Origin: Actinomadura nitritigenes
Lineage (GTDB): Bacteria; Actinomycetota; Actinomycetes; Streptosporangiales; Streptosporangiaceae
Reading direction: 5' to 3'
DNA length: 64,000 bases
Assembly: GCF_017573545.1 (NCBI RefSeq)
Contig: NZ_JAGEOK010000042.1
Span: forward strand, 1 to 64,000
The stretch's first letter is position 1, and each line of letters opens with the position of its first letter. The position numbers and the translations under genes are program-made. Under the pieces are notes generated by a model. That model saw nothing but the letters and a program-made list of their open reading frames with translations. It was not told the origin of the DNA and ran no database searches. Shown piece by piece: positions 58,083 through 64,000 of the stretch.

Positions 58083-58101
58083 CTTAGGAAACTTTCCTAA
58101 G
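58083..58101. promoter_or_regulatory. 19-bp palindrome upstream of the chitinase gene
   Basis: CTTAGGAAA-C-TTTCCTAAG is a perfect dyad (9+1+9). It lies 49 bases before the chitinase ATG, in an otherwise AT-poor region, and is the right size for a dimeric repressor such as a ROK or GntR type. I recall similar AGGAAA/TTTCCT dyads before actinobacterial glycoside hydrolase genes, but not firmly. The 137 bases 57946-58082 before it show no gene. Confidence 0.6.
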
Positions 58102-58150
58102 AGAAGAGCGGGGATTCCTGTTGGTTCGGGGGACGGACGAACGGAGAATC

Positions 58151-59986
<1,836 letters not shown>

Positions 59987-60042
59987 CGCGGCTCCCCGGG
60001 GCGCGCCCTCCCAGCGCCCCCTGAAGCGCGGCCGAGCCCGAC

Positions 60043-60079
60043 GGGCCCCTGACCGAAACCGGACGCCGGTCAGGGGCCC
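60043..60079 (+). terminator. terminator of the chitinase gene
   Basis: A 13-bp stem GGGCCCCTGACCG/CGGTCAGGGGCCC around an 11-nt loop, 57 bases past the stop and followed by TTCC. Strong hairpin, weak T-tract. Confidence 0.75.
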
Positions 60080-60114
60080 TTCCATCGGCCGGGGCCTCGC
60101 GCCGGGCGCACACC

Positions 60115-60162
60115 GTCACGCGGGCCGTCACCCGAGCCGTGACCCGGGCCGTCATGCGGGCC
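60115..60162. repeat. four tandem 12-bp units at the 3' end of the nucleotidyltransferase gene
   Basis: GTCACGCGGGCC, GTCACCCGAGCC, GTGACCCGGGCC and GTCATGCGGGCC stand head to tail. The last unit contains the stop codon of the minus-strand gene (60152-60154). In another frame the array would read as a repeated Thr-Ala-Arg-Val peptide. Confidence 0.85.
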
Positions 60163-61039
60163 GCGCGGGCGCGCCCGGCGCCTCCGGGTCGAGCAGGGGG
60201 CGCACCAGGTCGTCCTCGATGGCCTTCCGGTAGTCCCGTGCCGTACCGCGGACCATCGGGTACTCGGCGCGGAACCCGTCCCAGTCGAGCCGGCCCCAGC
60301 GGAGCACGTCGGCCTGGAGCCAGTCGGTGGCGACGCGGGACGCCGCGTCGCCCACGCCGGTCGTCCTGTCCAGCAGCGACGGCGAGGGCCGGACGTTCCT
60401 GAGCAGCCACACGTCGTACAGGTCCTTGCACAGCGGACGCGAGTCGATCCACAGCCAGTGCAGCTTCCAGCACAGCGACTGCTCGGGCGTCGCGGCCTTG
60501 AGGAACAGCGGCGCGTCCCCCGACAGGCGGGGCACGGCGGTGCGGCACGGCGGGGCGTGCAGCTTCTCGTCGAACGCGAAGTCGACCTGCGCCTGCCCGC
60601 GCGCGCCGCCGCAGTACCAGGGCAGCGTGAGGCGGAAGCCCCACCGGTCGTCCGGCCGGTCGCGGACCATGGTCTCCCGCGTGCCGTAGGCGCCGATCGA
60701 CGACCGGTCGACCCGGCTGGGGACGAAGCACAGCCCGTCCATGAGGTCGGTCCGGGGCGAGTATTCGACGTCGAGGAAGAGGTCCTCGAAGATCTCGTCG
60801 GTCTGGAACTCGTCGTCCCTCCACACCTCGGAGTCGACGATGAAGTCGAGGTCGTGCGGCATGCGGGCGTCCCGCCCGTACCAGGCGCGCATCAGCGCGC
60901 TGCCGCGCAGCACGAGATGCTCGCCCCACCTCGACCGGGAGATCGCCGCGAGGACGTGGTCCAGCGCGCCCTCGTGCGCGATCTCCTGCAGGGTGGGCTC
61001 GTGCGGCGCCATGCCCAGGAGCGGCGGGTCCTCCGTCAT
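60152..61039 (-). CDS. AbiEii/MenT-like nucleotidyltransferase
   Basis: 295 aa. The nucleotidyltransferase motif is LVLRGSALMRAWYGRD with G46-S47, followed by HDLDFIVDS, giving D63 and D65 (the GS-x10-DxD pattern). A later SRPLCKDLYDVWLL (near 200-208) supplies the KDxxD motif of AbiEii toxins. The fold class fits AbiEii/AbiGii nucleotidyltransferases, whose characterised members (AbiE of Lactococcus, MenT of Mycobacterium) modify tRNA or act as toxins. The usual AbiEi antitoxin is absent; instead the ATG overlaps the stop of a 218-aa unknown gene (ATGA). Whether it is a toxin is inference only. Confidence 0.83.
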   Translation of the reverse strand: MTEDPPLLGMAPHEPTLQEIAHEGALDHVLAAISRSRWGEHLVLRGSALMRAWYGRDARMPHDLDFIVDSEVWRDDEFQTDEIFEDLFLDVEYSPRTDLMDGLCFVPSRVDRSSIGAYGTRETMVRDRPDDRWGFRLTLPWYCGGARGQAQVDFAFDEKLHAPPCRTAVPRLSGDAPLFLKAATPEQSLCWKLHWLWIDSRPLCKDLYDVWLLRNVRPSPSLLDRTTGVGDAASRVATDWLQADVLRWGRLDWDGFRAEYPMVRGTARDYRKAIEDDLVRPLLDPEAPGAPARPA

Positions 61040-61692
61040 CGCGACTCCTCCTCGAACCTCTCGAACTCCTCGAACCGCTCGGACTCCTCGATCCAGCCGT
61101 CGTCCAGCGACGCGTCACCGTCGTGGACGACGAACTCGCGTTCCACCGAGACGATCTCGTGGCCGCGCGCCCGCAGCGCGCCGGCCAGCGCGTCCAGGCG
61201 GCGGGCCGCCGTGCGGGAGCCCACGCACCGGCAGCGCTGCGTGACGAACCGCTCCTGCCGCCCGTCGGCGCGGACGCGCCGGGCGTTGCGGGACAGGTGC
61301 GCGGCGTGCGGGCGCGCGGCGCGGGCCAGCGCGCCCGCGTCGAATGCGGGCTCCAGCAGCAGCTTGAGGTGGTGCTCGAAGTAGTACGCGGGGCCGAGCG
61401 CGTCGGCGTCGTCGGCCGGGACGCCCACGTTCCACGGCGCCGCCTCGACCTTCACCCGCGCCACCTCGAATCCGTCCGCGCGCAGGTCGGCGGCGGTCCG
61501 GGCGGCATCGGCGAGGGCGTCGTCCAGCGTGCCGCGGGTGCGCAGCGTCAGCATCGGCTGCGACGCCACCCGGCCGCGCTCCAGGACGATGTGGACGAAC
61601 GTCAGGCCGCGCGCCGCCGCCCACCCCGCGACCGGCCCGGCGGCCGCGGGGCGGACGGTCACGTGCGTCTCGAAGTCTCCGGCGAAGTCCAC
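61036..61692 (-). CDS. unknown protein coupled to the nucleotidyltransferase
   Basis: 218 aa from a GTG at 61692, which is the first start after an in-frame TAG; its GGAG is adjacent to the GTG, so initiation is uncertain. Visible parts: FETHVTVRPAAAG with an HxT motif near residues 10-12, GLTFVHIVLERGRV, SQPMLTLRTRG, a conserved-looking YYFEHHLKLLLEP, a long Arg-rich helix region and an acidic tail (EESERFEEFERFEEE). HxT motifs recall 2H phosphoesterases, but a second clear HxT/S is missing. Not a known antitoxin type. Its stop overlaps the nucleotidyltransferase start by four bases, so the two are expressed in fixed order. Confidence 0.68.
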   Translation of the reverse strand: MDFAGDFETHVTVRPAAAGPVAGWAAARGLTFVHIVLERGRVASQPMLTLRTRGTLDDALADAARTAADLRADGFEVARVKVEAAPWNVGVPADDADALGPAYYFEHHLKLLLEPAFDAGALARAARPHAAHLSRNARRVRADGRQERFVTQRCRCVGSRTAARRLDALAGALRARGHEIVSVEREFVVHDGDASLDDGWIEESERFEEFERFEEESR

Positions 61693-61768
61693 CTCCGGAT
61701 GGTCGCAAACCGACCACCGCGGGACCTACCGGTTTTCCGGAACGCCCCCTCCGCGGGAACGCCGTTCC

Positions 61769-62560
61769 CTAGAGGGCCTGGCCGCCGTCGATCGTGAGGA
61801 TCTCCCCCGTCATGTACGGGTTCGCCATGAGGAACAGGACGGCGGCCGCGGCCTCGTCCGCGGTCCCGAGGCGGCCGAGCGGGGTCCCCCGTCCCGCCTC
61901 CGCGACGACCTCGTCCCCGGCCCCGTCCGCGCCGGCGCCGATCGCGCCGCGCGCCAGCGGGGTGTCGAACATCCCGTAGCGGACGGTGTTCGCGCGGAGC
62001 CGGCGCGGGGCCAGCTCGACGGCCAGGGCGCGGGTGAGCGTCTCGACGCCCCCGACGGCCGAGACCAGCGTCATGCCGGGCCGCGGCCGGACCACCAGGC
62101 CGCCGGACGTCAGGGTGATCGACCCGCCCGCGTTCATCCTCGGCACGGCCGCCCGCGCGGCTGCGAGCGCGGTCCACAGCCGCCCCTCGAACGCCTGGCG
62201 GGCGGCGTCCCGCGTGACCTCGCTGATCGGCATGGCGCCCGGGGAGCCGCCGGCGGTGAGCAGGACGTGGTCGACGGTGCCGGCGCGTTCGAAGGTCTCC
62301 TCGACCGCGGTGTCATCGGCGGCGTCGCCCGCGACGCCCAGGACCTCGGCGTCCGGGCCCGCCGCGCGGGCGTGCTCGACGGCCGCGTCCAGCCGCGCCT
62401 TGTCGCGGCCCGTCAGCACGACCCGTGCGCCGAGCGAGGCCAGCATCGCGCCGGCGGCCAGGCCGATGCCGGAGCTGCCGCCGATGATGACGGCGGTCTG
62501 CCCGGCGAGGGCCTGCGGCAGCGGCGAGCGGACCGGGATGGGCGCCTCGGTGATGGTCAT
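61769..62560 (-). CDS. short-chain dehydrogenase/reductase-like protein lacking the catalytic Tyr and Lys
   Basis: 263 aa Rossmann protein. The cofactor loop is GGSSGIG (27-33), and TAGG and SITLTSG follow, with the catalytic-position Ser at S152. Counting on as in classical SDRs, residue 165 is Leu where Tyr is expected and 169 is Val where Lys is expected (PGMTLVSAVGGVETL). The rest (RALAVELAPRRLRANTVRYG and a C-terminal TGEILTIDGGQAL) is normal. It may bind NAD(P) without turnover or use other residues; some bacterial SDR subgroups have this change. ATG at 62560 has AGGAG five bases upstream. Divergent from tetR. Confidence 0.86.
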   Translation of the reverse strand: MTITEAPIPVRSPLPQALAGQTAVIIGGSSGIGLAAGAMLASLGARVVLTGRDKARLDAAVEHARAAGPDAEVLGVAGDAADDTAVEETFERAGTVDHVLLTAGGSPGAMPISEVTRDAARQAFEGRLWTALAAARAAVPRMNAGGSITLTSGGLVVRPRPGMTLVSAVGGVETLTRALAVELAPRRLRANTVRYGMFDTPLARGAIGAGADGAGDEVVAEAGRGTPLGRLGTADEAAAAVLFLMANPYMTGEILTIDGGQAL

Positions 62561-62576
62561 CACGTCTCCTCAAAAT

Positions 62577-62635
62577 AAAACATCCGGTTGGTTTACCCTG
62601 GCCCAGCGAGCCACCGAAGTCAACCGGATGGTTTA
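62577..62635. promoter_or_regulatory. two TetR operator-like sites between the SDR and tetR genes
   Basis: ACATCCGGTTGGTTTA around 62580-62595 and CAACCGGATGGTTTAA at 62620-62635 are inverted copies of one another (core ATCCGGTT / AACCGGAT). Each is close to its own palindrome with AACC and GGTT ends. Their centres are about 42 bp apart (four helical turns). One lies next to each start, so a TetR dimer pair could repress both genes. Confidence 0.62.
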
Positions 62636-62644
62636 ATTCGGGTC

Positions 62645-63244
62645 ATGACGTACGACGCGGAGGCCACCCGGAGGCGGATCTTCGACGCCGCCACGGCCGA
62701 GTTCGCCGCGCACGGGCTGGCGGGAGCCCGGATCGAGCGCATCGCGCTCAAGGCCCGCGCCAACAAGCAGGCCATCTACCTCTACTTCGGCGGCAAGGAG
62801 AAGCTGTTCGGCGAGGTCGTCCGGTGCAAGGTGGACGAGGTCTGCCACGGCGCCGCCCTCCGGCCCGACGACTTCGCCGAAGCGGTCGGCCGGCTGTTCG
62901 ACTGGTACGGGCAGAACCCGGAGCTGGTCCGGCTGCTGCTGTGGGAGGCGCTGGAGAGCGGCGGCGAGGTCGAGGGCCTGCCGGAGCGCCGCGAGGACTA
63001 CCGAGCCCGGGTCCGCGACTTCCATGCCGCCGGCGTCGTGCGGGCACCGGCCGGCGAGGAGGGCACGCGCGTCGTGCAGGACCGGATCTTCACCGTCATC
63101 GGCCTCGTCGTGTGGAACTTCGCCGTCCCGCAGCTGCGCCGGCTCGTCCTGGACGAGGACGACGACGAGGCCGCGCTCGCGCGCCGGCGCGCGTCCGTCG
63201 TGGAGACCGCGCGCGCCCTCGCCGAGGCGGGGATCTTCACATGA
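62645..63244 (+). CDS. TetR-family transcriptional regulator
   Basis: 199 aa. The helix-turn-helix reads RIFDAATAEFAAHGLAGARI and RIALKARANKQAIYLYFGGK. The C-terminal ligand-binding helices are less conserved. The ATG at 62645 follows the operator sites by 10 bases; an upstream in-frame start would overlap them. The ATGA overlap with the HAD gene indicates one transcript. Probably represses the SDR gene and itself; ligand unknown. Confidence 0.92.
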   Translation: MTYDAEATRRRIFDAATAEFAAHGLAGARIERIALKARANKQAIYLYFGGKEKLFGEVVRCKVDEVCHGAALRPDDFAEAVGRLFDWYGQNPELVRLLLWEALESGGEVEGLPERREDYRARVRDFHAAGVVRAPAGEEGTRVVQDRIFTVIGLVVWNFAVPQLRRLVLDEDDDEAALARRRASVVETARALAEAGIFT

Positions 63245-63960
63245 CCGGCGGCCCGGAGCCGCGGGCGGTCCCGCCGGCGCCCCGGGCGGTCCTGTTCGAT
63301 CTCGACGGGACGCTCCTCGACCACACCGGCGCGGCGGCCGACGCGATCACCGCGGCGTTCCCCGGCGAGGACCCCGGCCGGCTCGTCCGGCGCTGGCTGG
63401 AGCTCACCGAGGCCTCGGTCGACCGGTACCTGGCCGGCGAGCTGACGTTCGCCGAGCAGCGGCGCGCCCGGATCGTCCCGCTGGCCCGCGAGCTGGGGCT
63501 CGGCGACTGGGACGACGCGCGCGCCGACGCGTGGCTCCGGGGCTACCTCGAACGGTACGCGTCCGCGTGGCGCCCGTTCCCCGACGCGCCCGGTCCCCTG
63601 GCGGCGCTGGCGGAGCGCGGCCTGCGGCTCGGCGTGATCACCAACGGGGACGCCCGGCAGCAGCGCGCGAAGATCGAGCGGATCGGGCTGGCGGAGCGGC
63701 TGACGTACCTGGTGACCTCCGGCGAGACCGGCGCGGCCAAGCCGCATCCGGAGATCTTCCGCGTCGCGTGCGCCGGGCTCGGCCTGCCCGCCCGCGACGT
63801 CGTCTACGTCGGCGACCGGCTGGACATCGACGCGCGGGGCGCGGCGTCCGCCGGGCTGGCGGGCGTGTGGCTCGACCGCTCCGCCGAACCCGTCCCGGAC
63901 GACCTGGACGTACCGCGCATCACGTCCCTGGACGAGCTGCCCGGCCTGCTCACACCGTGA
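63241..63960 (+). CDS. HAD-superfamily hydrolase, subfamily IA (phosphatase-like)
   Basis: 239 aa. Motif I is VLFDLDGTLLDHT with nucleophile D20 and D22. The cap domain follows (about 35-110). Motif II VITNGD, motif III KPHPEIF (Lys) and motif IV YVGDRLDID are in order. The ATG overlaps the tetR stop. Members hydrolyse small phosphate esters or act as haloacid dehalogenases; the substrate is not readable. It may not be part of the TetR regulon despite sharing the transcript. Confidence 0.92.
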   Translation: MTGGPEPRAVPPAPRAVLFDLDGTLLDHTGAAADAITAAFPGEDPGRLVRRWLELTEASVDRYLAGELTFAEQRRARIVPLARELGLGDWDDARADAWLRGYLERYASAWRPFPDAPGPLAALAERGLRLGVITNGDARQQRAKIERIGLAERLTYLVTSGETGAAKPHPEIFRVACAGLGLPARDVVYVGDRLDIDARGAASAGLAGVWLDRSAEPVPDDLDVPRITSLDELPGLLTP

Positions 63961-64000
63961 TGCCGGCGAGCGCCGAGCGCGTCGCCTCGATCGCGATGAC
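63950..64000 (-). CDS. partial reading frame at the right edge (C-terminus only)
   Basis: On the minus strand, the last 51 bases give an open frame of 16 residues (VIAIEATRSALAGITV) ending in a stop at 63950-63952, overlapping the HAD gene end by 11 bases. The text looks like a normal protein C-terminus, but the piece is too short to name or to be certain it is coding. Confidence 0.3.
   Translation of the reverse strand, partial: VIAIEATRSALAGITV

Noticed and set aside
60116..60162. A short protein with repeated Thr-Ala-Arg-Val residues
   Set aside because: It is the out-of-frame reading of the 12-bp tandem array at the gene end.

Overview
The window is very GC-rich DNA with frequent GTG starts, AGGAGG-like ribosome sites and many ATGA/GTGA start-stop overlaps. 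Its content and gene order (clpP1-clpP2-clpX, mreBCD-mrdA-rodA, radical-SAM pair-rne-rplU-rpmA-obgE-proB-proA, nadD-rsfS) point to a filamentous actinobacterium. Streptosporangiales, perhaps an Actinomadura or relative, is my best guess; this rests on gene order and protein style, not on a search. It reads as chromosomal core DNA with small accessory patches. I saw no CRISPR array, insertion sequence, phage or integrase.

Layout. 1-160: promoter and pre-16S leader of an rRNA operon that runs leftward out of the window. 633-2425: DrrAB-type ABC exporter. 2440-7439: amidase with a coupled small protein, then a large AfsR-like regulator. 7533-9813: four genes ending in a Vms1/baeRF-type peptidyl-tRNA hydrolase homologue. 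9855-11251: two identical tRNA-Ala(GGC) genes around two small hypothetical genes. 11332-13185: nadD, rsfS and a histidine phosphatase. 13241-17502: a PaaK-like ligase, an M48 protease and a Tat-exported phosphoesterase. 17636-22153: proA, proB, obgE, rpmA, rplU. 22459-28730: RNase E/G and the TIGR03936/TIGR03960 radical SAM pair. 28830-34843: rodA, mrdA, mreD, mreC, mreB. 35144-41323: ndk, an MFS-like protein, a DUF4233 protein, folC, a divergent FolC-like paralogue and a proline/glycine-rich membrane protein. 41470-44091: valS. 44336-45829: a two-component pair. 46092-50585: clpX, clpP2, clpP1, tig. 50891-54784: a DMT-like membrane protein and tex. 54987-56920: a second two-component pair. 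56988-63960: accessory patch with a cupin/MarR pair, a GH18 chitinase, an AbiEii-like nucleotidyltransferase with an unknown coupled partner, an SDR/TetR pair and a HAD hydrolase.

How they work together. Most minus-strand genes between about 11 and 50 kb are housekeeping sets: cell-wall elongation (MreBCD, RodA, PBP2), ribosome biogenesis and silencing (L21, L27, Obg, RsfS), RNA decay (RNase E/G), proline synthesis (ProB, ProA), folate (FolC), and protein folding and turnover (trigger factor, ClpP1P2, ClpX). The right-hand 7 kb looks locally regulated. A double-site operator lies between the cupin and marR genes, a 19-bp palindrome precedes the chitinase, and two operator-like sites lie between the SDR and tetR genes.

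I found no unmistakable new system. The best candidates are the translationally coupled AbiEii-type nucleotidyltransferase and unknown HVT-motif protein (60152-61692), the SDR lacking its catalytic Tyr/Lys (61769-62560), the FolC paralogue with a rewritten ligase motif (39124-40359), and a T-box-like core just upstream of valS (44107-44126).
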